Notes: generated by a model from the sequence alone, not told the origin. A DNA stretch of 64,000 nt from Janthinobacterium lividum (GCF_023509035.1 NZ_CP075583.1:2356001-2420000); one strand, 5' to 3'; shown: positions 18,940 through 27,735, numbered from the stretch's first letter. Program-made: numbers and translations.

Positions 18940-21900
18940 TTATGGACGTTGCGTGTTGACCTGGATCAACGGCTCATCCGATTGCGGCGGCAATGGCTTG
19001 CGTTCGCGCGGCTTGCGTACCGGAGCAACTGCCTTGGCAGCGGCTTCCTGCGCCAGGCGCAGTTTTTCCGGATCGGTGGCAGCCAGGGTCAGGCCGGCCG
19101 AACCGAGCACTGCGCTCAAGTCCAGTGGCGCGGCCACTGCTGCGGCAGGTGCGGGAGCAGGAGCAACGACAGGTGCTGGCGCTGGTGCAGGAGCAGGAGC
19201 AGCTTCGGCAACCACCGGGGCCGCTTCGACCACGGCAGGCGCCGCTTCGGCGACTGGCGCTTCTTCAGCCACGGCGGCGGTTTCCACGACAGCAACGGCT
19301 TCCACGACTGGTGCCGCTTCGACGATGACTTCCGCTGGAGCAGGCGCTGGTGCAGCTTCCGCTTTCTCGGCAAAGCTGTACTCGGCAGCTGGTGCTGGTT
19401 CGGCAGCGGCTGGTTCAGCTTGCGCTGCAGCAACGACGGCTTCGACAGGGGCTGCCGGCACGATCACTTCAGCAACTGGTGCAGCTTCTGCGGCAGGAGC
19501 GGCTTCTTCGACCTTGGCGATGTCCACGACCTTGGCCATTTCCACCACTTCGACCGCTTCCACGACTGCAGCTTCCACTGGCGCGGCAGCGACGACGGCG
19601 GCGGCAGCCACGACGGCTACTGGCGCGGTATCGGCAACGACAGCAGCTGCAGCTTCCGGCGCCGGAGCGACCGTAAAGCTGATCACTGGCGCGTCCTGGC
19701 CTTCGTTCTCGCCATTTGCCGATTCGATCAGCTCGCCCGTTTCGCGGTCGCGGCGGTTGCGGTTGCGGCCACCACGACGACGACGACGGCGCGGTTCTTC
19801 GCCTTCCACGTCGTTTTCCGTCTCTTCGCCTTCAGGACCGGCATTTGCCGGTGCTTTCAGCAGGTTCGCCGGTGCTGCATCGGATTCAGGGCCTGCCGAG
19901 GGCACGACCACGTTGATGGCGCTGGTGGTCGCGCCAACCAGGGCCAGCTCTTCAGTTTTCACTTCAGCAACAACAGCCTTGTCGGCGCGTGGTTCGCGGC
20001 CTTCGCGTGGCTGGCGTGGCGGACGCTCGGCGCGTTCCGGGCGTTCTGCGCGCTCGGGACGTTCCGCACGTTCGCCGCGTTCGCGTGGCGCCGTCGTTGC
20101 ATCGCCGGCTTCGCGCGCTTCACGCGGTTCGCGTGGCGGACGCGGTGGGCGTGGCGGACGTGCCGCTTTTTCCAGTGCTTCCGCTTCTTTCGCTGCATCG
20201 TCCTGGGCTGGACGGCCCTGGCCTGGTTCGCGTTCTTCGCGGCCAGGCTTGCCGTTGCGGCCGCGGCCACGGGGGCCACGGCTGTTGCGGTCGCCACGGT
20301 CGGTACCGGCCGGCTTGGCTGGTGCGACAGGGGCGGGCGCTGGCGCCACCGGTGCCGGGGCGCCGGTGAAGAAGCTGATGATCTTGGCGATCAGGCCCTG
20401 TGGTGCGGCAGGCGCGGCCACCGGAGCCGGTTTCGCTTCGACAGGCTTGCGCTCGACCAGCGGTGCCGGCTGGTCAGGGGTGATCGTCTTGACGACGGCT
20501 TCCTGGCGCGGCTTGGCTTCTTCCTTCTGGCGCTTGCTGTAAGCCATGTCGGTTTCAGCGCTTTCCGCCAGGTTGTAGCTGGCCTGGCTGTCTTCCAGAC
20601 GCGGATCGTCGTGCTTGATGCGTTCCAGTTTGTAGTGCGGCGTTTCCAGATGCTTGTTCGGGATCAGGATCACGGCGATGCGGTGGCGGTTCTCGATTTT
20701 CAGTACTTCGCCGCGCTTTTCGTTCAGCAGGAAGGCGCCCACGTCGACGGGCACTTGCACGTGGATGGTGGCCGAGTTTTCCTTCATCGCCTCTTCCTGG
20801 ATGATGCGCAGCACCTGCAGGGCGGACGATTCGGTATCGCGGATGTGGCCGGTGCCGGAGCAGCGCGGGCACGTCACGTGCGAACCTTCGGACAGCGAAG
20901 GGCGCAGGCGCTGGCGCGACAGTTCCATCAGGCCGAAGCGGGAAATCTTGCCCATTTGTACACGGGCACGGTCATGGTGCAGCGCATCTTTCAGGCGCTG
21001 CTCCACTTCGCGTTGATTTTTTGCCACTTCCATGTCGATGAAGTCGATGACGATCAAGCCGCCCAGGTCGCGCAAGCGCAACTGGCGGGCCACTTCTTCG
21101 GCCGCTTCGCAGTTGGTGTTGAAGGCGGTCGTTTCGATGTCCGAGCCGCGCGTGGCGCGGGCCGAGTTGACGTCGACGGAGACCAGCGCTTCAGTATGGT
21201 CGATCACGATGGCGCCGCCCGATGGCAACGGCACGGTGCGGCTGTACGCCGTTTCAATCTGGTGTTCGATCTGGAAGCGCGAGAACAGCGGCACGTCGTC
21301 GCTGTAGCGTTTTACGCGGTGCACCATGTCGGGCATCACGTGGCTCATGAACTGGTGCGCCTGGTCGTAGATCTCGTCGGTGTCGATCAGGATCTCGCCG
21401 ATGTCGGGCTGGAAGTAGTCGCGGATGGCGCGGATGACCAAGGACGATTCCTGGTAGATCAGGAAAGCGCCGTTGGCCGACTTGCCGGCGCCTTCGATGG
21501 CGCGCCACAGTTGCATCAGGTAATTCAAATCCCACTGCAGTTCATCGACGTTGCGGCCGATGCCGGCGGTGCGGGCAATGACGGACATGCCAGCAGGCAA
21601 GTCCAGTTTATCCATGGTTTCGCGCAATTCCTGGCGCTCTTCACCTTCCACGCGGCGCGATACGCCACCGCCACGCGGGTTGTTCGGCATCAATACCAGG
21701 TAACGGCCGGCCAGCGACACGAACGAGGTCAGGGCAGCGCCCTTGTTGCCGCGCTCTTCCTTTTCCACCTGGACCATGATTTCCTGGCCTTCGCGCAGCG
21801 CTTCCTTGACGGAGGCGTTACGGACGTCGACGCCTTCGCGGAAATACGTGCGGGCAACTTCCTTGAAAGGCAGGAAGCCGTGGCGGTCTTCGCCATAGCT

Positions 21901-22074
21901 GACGAAGCACGCTTCGAGCGATGGCTCGATGCGCGTGATCACGCCCTTGTAGATGTTGGATTTGCGCTGTTCGCGCCCGGCTGTCTCGATATCGATGTCG
22001 ATCAGTTTTTGTCCGTCGACAATCGCTACGCGCAGTTCTTCTTGCTGCGTGGCATTAAACAACATGCGTTTCAT
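18940..22074 (-). CDS. rne: Ribonuclease E
   Basis: 1044 residues from MKRMLFNATQQEE; an earlier ATG at 22107 falls in the leader. Order: S1 RNA-binding domain (about 35-120, EACFVSYGEDRHGFLPFKEV), 5' sensor, DNase I-like catalytic part with the two metal-binding Asp (VSVDVNSARAT, IVIDFIDM), the Zn-link CPRCSGTGH near residue 400, then a long disordered scaffold. The scaffold has Arg-rich RNA-binding patches (GDRNSRGPRGRGRNG; repeats of ERAERPERAE) and a low-complexity Ala/Val/Pro/Glu tail of over 250 residues. It initiates mRNA decay and rRNA/tRNA processing. Divergent from rluC, as in E. coli. Confidence 0.97.
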   Translation of the reverse strand: MKRMLFNATQQEELRVAIVDGQKLIDIDIETAGREQRKSNIYKGVITRIEPSLEACFVSYGEDRHGFLPFKEVARTYFREGVDVRNASVKEALREGQEIMVQVEKEERGNKGAALTSFVSLAGRYLVLMPNNPRGGGVSRRVEGEERQELRETMDKLDLPAGMSVIARTAGIGRNVDELQWDLNYLMQLWRAIEGAGKSANGAFLIYQESSLVIRAIRDYFQPDIGEILIDTDEIYDQAHQFMSHVMPDMVHRVKRYSDDVPLFSRFQIEHQIETAYSRTVPLPSGGAIVIDHTEALVSVDVNSARATRGSDIETTAFNTNCEAAEEVARQLRLRDLGGLIVIDFIDMEVAKNQREVEQRLKDALHHDRARVQMGKISRFGLMELSRQRLRPSLSEGSHVTCPRCSGTGHIRDTESSALQVLRIIQEEAMKENSATIHVQVPVDVGAFLLNEKRGEVLKIENRHRIAVILIPNKHLETPHYKLERIKHDDPRLEDSQASYNLAESAETDMAYSKRQKEEAKPRQEAVVKTITPDQPAPLVERKPVEAKPAPVAAPAAPQGLIAKIISFFTGAPAPVAPAPAPVAPAKPAGTDRGDRNSRGPRGRGRNGKPGREEREPGQGRPAQDDAAKEAEALEKAARPPRPPRPPREPREAREAGDATTAPRERGERAERPERAERPERAERPPRQPREGREPRADKAVVAEVKTEELALVGATTSAINVVVPSAGPESDAAPANLLKAPANAGPEGEETENDVEGEEPRRRRRRGGRNRNRRDRETGELIESANGENEGQDAPVISFTVAPAPEAAAAVVADTAPVAVVAAAAVVAAAPVEAAVVEAVEVVEMAKVVDIAKVEEAAPAAEAAPVAEVIVPAAPVEAVVAAAQAEPAAAEPAPAAEYSFAEKAEAAPAPAPAEVIVEAAPVVEAVAVVETAAVAEEAPVAEAAPAVVEAAPVVAEAAPAPAPAPAPVVAPAPAPAAAVAAPLDLSAVLGSAGLTLAATDPEKLRLAQEAAAKAVAPVRKPRERKPLPPQSDEPLIQVNTQRP

Positions 22075-22785
22075 TTTTATAACTCCGCGACCCGTAGGCC
22101 ATCTCAAAGCCGCTTCCGGGGAAGCGGCGAAGTACAGGGATATATGCGAGAACGGGAGTGCTGGCGGGGGAAATGCCTTAGCGTGCGGAGCAACAACGCG
22201 TACGAGGTATACGTTACGGCCGCAACAGGCGCGGTGAGGTCGATCGTCATGCCGAGTGCACGGGACACCTGCAACTCATCTGAAACAGCCCGAACGAGAA
22301 TGAACTACATCGGGGGCAGAGAATGCAAGTGGTCAGCAAATTCAGAGCCAAATCGTAAGCCGGTTCATTACAGGGATCGCGATGGCGAGGCTTGGCCTCA
22401 GCCTATTCATCGACAACCCTCAGTATTGTGGCCGCATACGGGGTTTGGCGAAAACGGCAAGCGTTATCAACTTCATCAACCCGCGAGCCCGACTCGATAA
22501 GTCGCGCTAACGGGTACTTATCCTTATAATCCAATACACTCACTTCAGCATCTCCACGCGTTATCCGATTACAACTACGGTGCAACCTTGATTCGCGCAG
22601 GGATGGTGCATATACATTTTTTCCACCGAATTTGCAATTTGGCGAGGCCGGTGGAGACGCCCCTGTGTAAAATGTGCTTTTATTCTTACACTCGCAGCAG
22701 CCAGGGCCGCAGCAAAAACAATTATATATTCAAAATGAAGGACTTAGAGAGATTTCTGGGAAGACATAGTAAATGAAGAGTCAAA
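22075..22785. other. 711-bp divergent region between rne and rluC
   Basis: No credible gene. Most of it is probably the long rne leader on the minus strand plus both promoters. G+C content drops markedly between 22500 and 22780 (around the rluC side). Two short open frames here use TTG starts and look like chance. I found no convincing paired -35/-10 boxes for either gene. Confidence 0.5.
22109..22128 (-). promoter_or_regulatory. Stem-loop in the rne leader
   Basis: GCCGCTTC-CGGG-GAAGCGGC, perfect 8-bp stem, 34 nt before the rne start codon. RNase E is known to control its own mRNA through leader hairpins in E. coli; this is a candidate counterpart by position only. Confidence 0.45.
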
Positions 22786-23769
22786 ATGATGTTGTTCCCC
22801 CTTCAACACCCCCCGGTTCAGCCGCAAGCCCAATTCGTAACGATCGCCGAGGAAGAAGCAGGCCAGCGCATCGACAACTACTTATTAAGAGTGTGCAAGG
22901 GAGTGCCTAAAAGCCACATCTACCGGATCTTGCGATCGGGAGAAGTGCGGGTTAATAAAGGCCGTATCGATCAGCTGTACCGTCTCGCCGCCGGCGACGT
23001 GGTGCGCATTCCACCCGTGCGCGTGGCAGAAAAGGCGCCCACGGGCGCGCCGGCCGCCGAATTCAAGATCATTTTCGAAGATGCGCAGCTGCTCGTCATC
23101 GACAAGCCGGCCGGCGTGGCCGTGCATGGCGGCTCGGGCGTCTCGTTCGGCGTGATCGAACAATTGCGCGCCTCGCGCCCCGACGCCAAGTTCCTGGAAC
23201 TGGTGCACCGCCTGGACCGCGACACGTCCGGCTTGCTGTTGCTGGCAAAGAAACGTACGGCGTTGACGAATTTGCACGAACAGATGCGCGACGGCGTCAC
23301 CGACAAGCGCTATCTGGTGCTGGTGGCCGGCGACTGGAAGAATGCGCGCCAGCATATCAAGTTGCCGCTGCATAAATATACGACGGCCGAAGGCGAGCGC
23401 CGGGTGGCTGTGCAGGCCGATGGCCTGGCGTCGCACACGGTGTTTTCACTGTTGCATAAATATCACAACTTCGCCTTGCTGGAAGCGGAATTGAAGACGG
23501 GACGCACGCACCAGATCCGCGTGCACCTGTCCTCGTCCGGTTTCCCCATCGCCGGCGATGATAAATATGGCGACTTTGCCCTCAACCGTGCCCTGTTGAA
23601 AGCCGACAGCACGCGCGGCGCCCTGAAACGCATGTTCCTGCACGCACACCAGATCACGTTTACGCATCCGGAGACGGGCAAGAGCATGACCCTGAACGCG
23701 CCGCTGGCTGCCGAATGCGAGCGTTTCTTGGTAAGCTTGGGCAAACCCTTGGCCGTTGCCGCACGATAA
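22786..23769 (+). CDS. rluC: 23S rRNA pseudouridine synthase RluC; likely frameshift near the 5' end
   Basis: 327 residues as it stands. S4 domain (about 25-85, AGQRIDNYLLRVCKGVPKSH), then the RluA-type catalytic domain with LVHRLDRDTSGLLLLAK holding the active Asp, and GRTHQIRVH. It modifies uridines of 23S rRNA. The first dozen residues look unnatural. A better start is the ATG at 22773 (MKSQNDVVPPSTPP); with one C fewer in the six-C run 22809-22814 it would read straight into VQPQAQFVTIAEEE. The next gene, a HAD phosphatase, is the usual neighbour in this group. Confidence 0.9.
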   Translation: MMLFPLQHPPVQPQAQFVTIAEEEAGQRIDNYLLRVCKGVPKSHIYRILRSGEVRVNKGRIDQLYRLAAGDVVRIPPVRVAEKAPTGAPAAEFKIIFEDAQLLVIDKPAGVAVHGGSGVSFGVIEQLRASRPDAKFLELVHRLDRDTSGLLLLAKKRTALTNLHEQMRDGVTDKRYLVLVAGDWKNARQHIKLPLHKYTTAEGERRVAVQADGLASHTVFSLLHKYHNFALLEAELKTGRTHQIRVHLSSSGFPIAGDDKYGDFALNRALLKADSTRGALKRMFLHAHQITFTHPETGKSMTLNAPLAAECERFLVSLGKPLAVAAR

Positions 23770-23842
23770 ATATCTACCGTGCGCGCGACACTACCCATAA
23801 GGTAGTCAGTCGCCATCATTCATTCTCAAGGAGCCGGCGGCT

Positions 23843-24517
23843 ATGCCGTCGGGAAACATGGCAAGAAAGCAATTTGATCTGATCGTCTTCGATTGGGACG
23901 GTACCCTGATAGACAGTACCTCGACCATCGTCAAGTGCATCCAGGCCTCGGCCAAAGACCTGGGCTTGCCTGTTCCCACCGAGTTGCTGGCCTCGCATGT
24001 GATTGGCCTGGGCTTGCAGGAAGCCATGCAACTGGTGATGCCCGATGTGGAACCAAAATACCATGCGCGCATGGCGGAACGCTACCGTTATCACTATCTG
24101 TCGCGCGATCATGAGCTGGCGCTGTTTCCCGGCGTACACGAAATGCTGCTGGAATTGTCGCAGCAAGCGTACTTTCTGGCCGTCGCCACAGGCAAGAGCC
24201 GCGTCGGCCTGAACCGCTCGCTGAATGCCGTCAAGCTGCTGTCGTTGTTCGATGCGACGCGTTGCGCCGATGAAACGTTCTCCAAACCCCATCCGGCCAT
24301 GCTGCAGGAGCTGACCCGCGAACTGGGGCAGGATATGCGCCGCACCGTGATGATCGGCGATACCAGTCATGATTTGTTGATGGCAAGCAATGCAGGCGCG
24401 GCCAGTATTGCCGTAGAGTATGGTGCGCATCCGGTGGAACAGTTGCAGGCTTGCAATCCCCTGTATTCGGCCGCCACGGTAGCCGATCTGCATCAATGGC
24501 TGAGCGAGCACGCATGA
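23843..24517 (+). CDS. HAD-IA family hydrolase, phosphoglycolate-phosphatase-like
   Basis: 224 residues. Motif I FDWDGTLIDST (nucleophile and acid Asp), motif II near VATGKSR, the Lys of FSKPHP and motif IV IGDTSHDLLMA, with a helical cap between I and II: subfamily IA. Similar to Gph, but the substrate cannot be told. An AAGGAG ribosome site sits 9 nt before this ATG; a second ATG at 23858 is possible. The stop overlaps the start of the Rieske gene (ATGA), so the two are translationally coupled. Confidence 0.88.
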   Translation: MPSGNMARKQFDLIVFDWDGTLIDSTSTIVKCIQASAKDLGLPVPTELLASHVIGLGLQEAMQLVMPDVEPKYHARMAERYRYHYLSRDHELALFPGVHEMLLELSQQAYFLAVATGKSRVGLNRSLNAVKLLSLFDATRCADETFSKPHPAMLQELTRELGQDMRRTVMIGDTSHDLLMASNAGAASIAVEYGAHPVEQLQACNPLYSAATVADLHQWLSEHA

Positions 24518-24891
24518 TGGGCGAGCTTGTCGACGTTTTCATTTGCGCCGCCGACGCGGTGGCCGATGGCGGCAAGGGTGTGCGCTTTCCCGTGTCGGCC
24601 GGTGGCGAAGCGACCACCGGCTTTGTCGTGCGCCATGGTGGCAAGGCCTACGGTTACCTGAACCGCTGCGCCCACGTGCCCATCGAACTGGACTGGGCGG
24701 AGGGCGAGTTTTTCGAGTCCAGCGGCTTGTACCTGATGTGTTCGACGCATGGCGCCATCTATGTGCCGGAAAGCGGCTTGTGCGCTGGCGGCCCCTGCAA
24801 GGGCGGGCGTTTGCGCCCGATTGCCGTGGCCGAGCGCGATGGTCATCTGTACTGGCAACCCGATGAGTATGTCCAGCCGCTGCCGGCCTGA
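24514..24891 (+). CDS. Rieske [2Fe-2S] domain protein
   Basis: 125 residues, a stand-alone Rieske domain. Cluster ligands are C-x-H in NRCAHVPIEL and C-x-x-H in MCSTHGAIY. This is the ferredoxin-like, non-membrane form; it has no N-terminal helix. The electron partner is unknown. The start overlaps the HAD stop by 4 bp and the S49 peptidase gene follows after 39 bp, suggesting one operon rluC-HAD-Rieske-sppA, an order common in this group. Confidence 0.88.
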   Translation: MMGELVDVFICAADAVADGGKGVRFPVSAGGEATTGFVVRHGGKAYGYLNRCAHVPIELDWAEGEFFESSGLYLMCSTHGAIYVPESGLCAGGPCKGGRLRPIAVAERDGHLYWQPDEYVQPLPA

Positions 24892-24930
24892 AGCCGGGGC
24901 AGGCCTTCTGTAATTTAAGCAAAGTGAACC

Positions 24931-25932
24931 ATGAGCGATAACACGAATGACAAGCTGGACAGCAGTGCGCCAGCGGCCGGCCACGGCGCCCCTGCGGGGA
25001 ACTGGGAGCGCGACGTGCTGGAAAAGCTGGTATTTGCCACTTTACAAGAGCAACGCGCGCACCGTCGCTGGAGCATCTTTTTCAAGGTCTTTGGCCTGCT
25101 GATCGTGCTGTTCGCCCTGTGGGTGTTTTATGACTACAACACGGCCGACGACAGCGAGACCCTGGGCCGCCACACGGCCCTGATCGATATCAGTGGCGCC
25201 ATCGAATCCGAAGGCAGTGGCTCGGCCGCCGTCGTCATCCCCGCGCTGGACAAGGCGTTTTCCGACAGCGGTTCGGTGGCCGTAGTGCTGCATATTAATA
25301 GTCCGGGCGGCAGTCCCGTGCAGGCCGGCATGATCGTCGACGAGATGCAGCGCCTGCGCAAGGGCTATCCGGACAAGCCTTTATATGTGGTGGTCGATGA
25401 AATGTGCGCTTCGGGCGGCTATTACATCGCCGCCGCTGCCGACCGCATCTACGTCAACAAGGCCAGTGTGGTCGGCTCGATCGGCGTGCTGATGGATGGC
25501 TTCGGCTTCACGGGCGTGATGGAAAAGGTTGGCGTCGAGCGCCGTTTGCTGACGGCGGGCGAGAACAAGGGCTTCATGGACCCGTTCAGCCCCTTGACGG
25601 AAAAACACAAAGCATATGCGCAAGGCATGCTCAATGAAATCCACCAGCAATTCATCGACGTCGTGCGCACGGGACGGGGCAAGCGCCTGAAGGAAACGGC
25701 CGATACCTTCTCCGGCCTGTACTGGACGGGTGCGAAAGCCGTGGAAATGGGCCTGGCCGACGATTTTGGCACGGTCGACAGCGTGGCGCGCGACGTCGTC
25801 AAGGCGGAAGACATCGTCGACTACACGCAGCATGAAGGCTTGCCGGAACGGGTGCTGAAGAAGTTTGGCGCAGCCATGGGCGCCGGGGCGATGAAGGCGG
25901 CCGTGCAGCAGTCACAACCGGCGTTGCGCTAA
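24931..25932 (+). CDS. sppA: S49 family peptidase (SppA, signal peptide peptidase type)
   Basis: 333 residues, the short form with one S49 domain. An N-terminal helix (about 52-70, FGLLIVLFALWVFYDY) anchors it in the inner membrane with the catalytic domain in the periplasm. LHINSPGGSPVQAG, VVDEMCASGGYYIA and SVVGSIGVLMDGFGF match the SppA core; Ser of the CASGGYY block and a downstream Lys form the Ser/Lys dyad. Likely degrades signal peptide remnants. Confidence 0.92.
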   Translation: MSDNTNDKLDSSAPAAGHGAPAGNWERDVLEKLVFATLQEQRAHRRWSIFFKVFGLLIVLFALWVFYDYNTADDSETLGRHTALIDISGAIESEGSGSAAVVIPALDKAFSDSGSVAVVLHINSPGGSPVQAGMIVDEMQRLRKGYPDKPLYVVVDEMCASGGYYIAAAADRIYVNKASVVGSIGVLMDGFGFTGVMEKVGVERRLLTAGENKGFMDPFSPLTEKHKAYAQGMLNEIHQQFIDVVRTGRGKRLKETADTFSGLYWTGAKAVEMGLADDFGTVDSVARDVVKAEDIVDYTQHEGLPERVLKKFGAAMGAGAMKAAVQQSQPALR

Positions 25933-25997
25933 GGACATCACTCTTGGCTGGCAGGCAAGCCAGTCGAGAATGATTTTCAATAAGGTGGTATTTTGGC

Positions 25998-26025
25998 TTG
26001 AAAATGGGGCTGCTTGGGCTATAGT
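25998..26025 (+). promoter_or_regulatory. Strong sigma-70 promoter of a candidate small RNA
   Basis: TTGAAA (25998-26003), 16-bp spacer, TATAGT (26020-26025). No open reading frame of useful size follows; a hairpin terminator lies about 170 bp downstream. Confidence 0.65.
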
Positions 26026-26031
26026 GAAAGC

Positions 26032-26202
26032 GTAGTTCTTTTCAAGGAGGGGCGATATATCAATTATGTTGTCAGTACTAACTTGATTGGCAGGTCTTGG
26101 AACTACTCGCCGCATCGCAGATGTGGTTTTGAGTGAATTTACATTCCTCACTAAAGTCCCGATGGGGCTTGGGAACGGCGGCGCAATGCCGCCGTTTCCT
26201 TT
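26032..26202 (+). ncRNA. Candidate small non-coding RNA, about 170 nt
   Basis: Bounded by the promoter at 25998-26025 and a terminator-like hairpin ending at 26202. Near its 5' end it carries AAGGAGG (26044-26050), an unusual anti-rRNA-like sequence 15 nt before an ATG that opens only a six-codon frame. The 3' part folds into AAGTCCC-GAT-GGGGCTT (26154-26170), directly followed by the terminator stem. I do not recognise the family; it does not resemble 6S or tmRNA. Boundaries are estimates. Confidence 0.5.
26171..26202 (+). terminator. Hairpin terminator of the candidate small RNA
   Basis: Arms 26171-26182 and 26188-26199 (GGGAACGGCGGC with GCCGCCGTTTCC, one G-T pair), loop GCAAT, then only TTT. 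Stable stem, short T-tract. Confidence 0.6.
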
Positions 26203-26315
26203 GTGCGTCGTCCGCCATGGGTGTGCTGGCGTCACGGGTGCTTGCTGCATTGTCTGGGCGGGCTGGCAAGATAGGCATGCGAGGGCGGGGCATGGCTGGT
26301 CCGATGGCGGCGCGC

Positions 26316-26678
26316 TCAGGCGGCGCAGCCGTTGCAGTGTGCGGGCAGGGTAGCGCTTGCCTGCCGGGCCGGCGCCGTTGTTGTGCTGGTACCGTATTGT
26401 AAGTTCGTTGTCACGGGCGTGGCCACGTTTTCGCTTGCCGCATCCGCATGCGCAAAACCACCCAGTTCCAGCCAGCACATGAAATGGCATTGCGTCTCGG
26501 CATGCCAGTGCGTTTGGCTGGCTGGCAATGGCGACGCATCTGCGTCCTGCGTTGCAGGGGCATTGCGCCAGCGCGCCACACCGAGTCTGACCTTGTGCAT
26601 GGCCGCCTGTTCTGCGGCGATGCGCTGGCGCATGTCGGTGATGCTGCCTTCTAAGGCGATGGTGTCGGTATGCTTCAT
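26316..26678 (-). CDS. Hypothetical protein, 120 residues
   Basis: No family recognised. The start is supported by an AAGGA ribosome site 6 nt upstream. The N-terminal third is an amphipathic helix-like stretch (MRQRIAAEQAAMHKVRLGVA). The middle holds HWHAETQCHFMCWLELGGFA, rich in His, Cys and Trp, and the C-terminus ends HCNGCAA; four Cys and five His could bind a metal. No signal peptide or membrane helix. The gene stands alone between a candidate small RNA and rsuA, with a pair of direct repeats upstream. It could be genus-specific. Confidence 0.6.
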   Translation of the reverse strand: MKHTDTIALEGSITDMRQRIAAEQAAMHKVRLGVARWRNAPATQDADASPLPASQTHWHAETQCHFMCWLELGGFAHADAASENVATPVTTNLQYGTSTTTAPARQASATLPAHCNGCAA

Positions 26679-26712
26679 ACGATGTCCTTATGATGGCGTG
26701 GCGACTGCCACA

Positions 26713-26742
26713 ATTCCTAAAGTACATTAGGCGGATTCCTAA
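26713..26742. promoter_or_regulatory. Two direct repeats with an embedded palindrome, upstream of the 120-residue gene
   Basis: ATTCCTAA occurs at 26713-26720 and 26735-26742, 22 bp apart (two helical turns). The first copy also forms CCTAA-AGTACA-TTAGG (26716-26731). This looks like a regulator-binding region 35-64 bp before the start codon at 26678. Confidence 0.45.
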
Positions 26743-26936
26743 CGAAATTTCAGTCTAACAATGCGATATTCCGAGCGCTTGATATATCTCAAAGGGATTA
26801 GCCATTTATATCGAAATCTCACCTTGTACTTCGGCGTATCTGTGCGTGCGCAAGGCTGGTGCGCGGTCCGTGGCCTGGCGCAGGCGGCGCGCGGCGCCGC
26901 TTCACGCTGCCAGCCGCTTCTGGTAAAGTCACGCCC

Positions 26937-27647
26937 ATGAGTAAATTATCCCTAGACCGCATCCTGCAATCGCAGGGTTTTGGCACCCGTAAATATTGTC
27001 GTTCCCTCATCGAAGATGGCGATGTCGTCATCGATGGCGTCACCCAGACCAATTACCGCACCACCGTCGAAACCGAAGGCCTGGTGCTGCACGTTTTTGA
27101 CGAAGAGTGGGCCTACCGCGCGCACTTGTACCTGGCGCTGAACAAGCCAGCCAACTTCGAATGCTCGCGCAAGCCCAGTCATCACCCTGGCGTGCTGACC
27201 CTGCTGCCGGAACAGTTCACCTGGCGCGAAGTCCAGCCCGTCGGCCGGCTCGACCACGATACGACCGGCATGCTCCTGATGTCCGACGATGGCCCATTTA
27301 TCCATGCACAATCGTCGCCGAAGCGTCATGTTCCAAAGATTTACCAGGCTACAACGCAAGAGCCCGTGACCGATGAACTGGTGGCGCAGCTACTGGCTGG
27401 CGTGCAATTGCACGACGAGCCGGCCCCGCTGGCAGCCCTGGTCTGCGTCAAGCGCGGAGAATTCCAGCTGGAAATCGTGCTCGAGCAAGGCAAGTACCAC
27501 CAGGTCAAGCGTATGCTGGCCGCCGCCGGCAATCATTGCAGCGCGCTGCACCGTTCCGCCATCGGCAGCCTGACCCTGGAGTCGCTGGGCATCGACGAAG
27601 GCGAGTGGTGCTACCTCACGCCAGAGCAGATCGCGCTGCTGGCGTAA
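26937..27647 (+). CDS. rsuA: 16S rRNA pseudouridine(516) synthase RsuA
   Basis: 236 residues from MSKLSLDRIL. N-terminal S4 domain (about 1-60), then the RsuA-type core with PVGRLDHDTTGMLLMSDDG (catalytic Asp), and EGKYHQVKRML-like EQGKYHQVKRMLAAAG near the C-terminus. The NKPANFECSRKP stretch also fits RsuA. Modifies U516 of 16S rRNA. Stands alone and is followed by a clear terminator. Confidence 0.92.
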   Translation: MSKLSLDRILQSQGFGTRKYCRSLIEDGDVVIDGVTQTNYRTTVETEGLVLHVFDEEWAYRAHLYLALNKPANFECSRKPSHHPGVLTLLPEQFTWREVQPVGRLDHDTTGMLLMSDDGPFIHAQSSPKRHVPKIYQATTQEPVTDELVAQLLAGVQLHDEPAPLAALVCVKRGEFQLEIVLEQGKYHQVKRMLAAAGNHCSALHRSAIGSLTLESLGIDEGEWCYLTPEQIALLA

Positions 27648-27663
27648 ATCCCTCCTGATTGCC

Positions 27664-27688
27664 AAAGCCGGGAATGTCCCGGCTTTTT
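27664..27688 (+). terminator. Rho-independent terminator of rsuA
   Basis: AAAGCCGGGA (27664-27673), loop ATG, TCCCGGCTTT (27677-27686) running into a T5 tract. It begins 17 bp after the rsuA stop. Confidence 0.9.
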
Positions 27689-27735
27689 GGCGTCTTTAGT
27701 CCCTAATTGCCTGCATTTGACGAAGTTTCCTCCAC

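Noticed and set aside
18949..22500. Very long open frames on the plus strand opposite rne (1183 and 542 codons)
   Set aside because: They mirror the G+C-rich codons and low-complexity Ala/Pro/Glu tail of RNase E; their translations are repetitive and resemble no family, and rne itself is unmistakable.
22403..22776. Two short frames (60 and 62 codons) in the rne-rluC region
   Set aside because: Both need TTG starts, lack ribosome sites and lie in leader or promoter sequence. The second ends on the possible rluC start, but its low G+C content looks non-coding.
26041..26085. Six-codon leader peptide in the candidate small RNA (AAGGAGG then ATG TTG TCA)
   Set aside because: The 15-nt spacing between the ribosome-site-like sequence and the ATG is too long, and no regulated gene follows in the same transcript.
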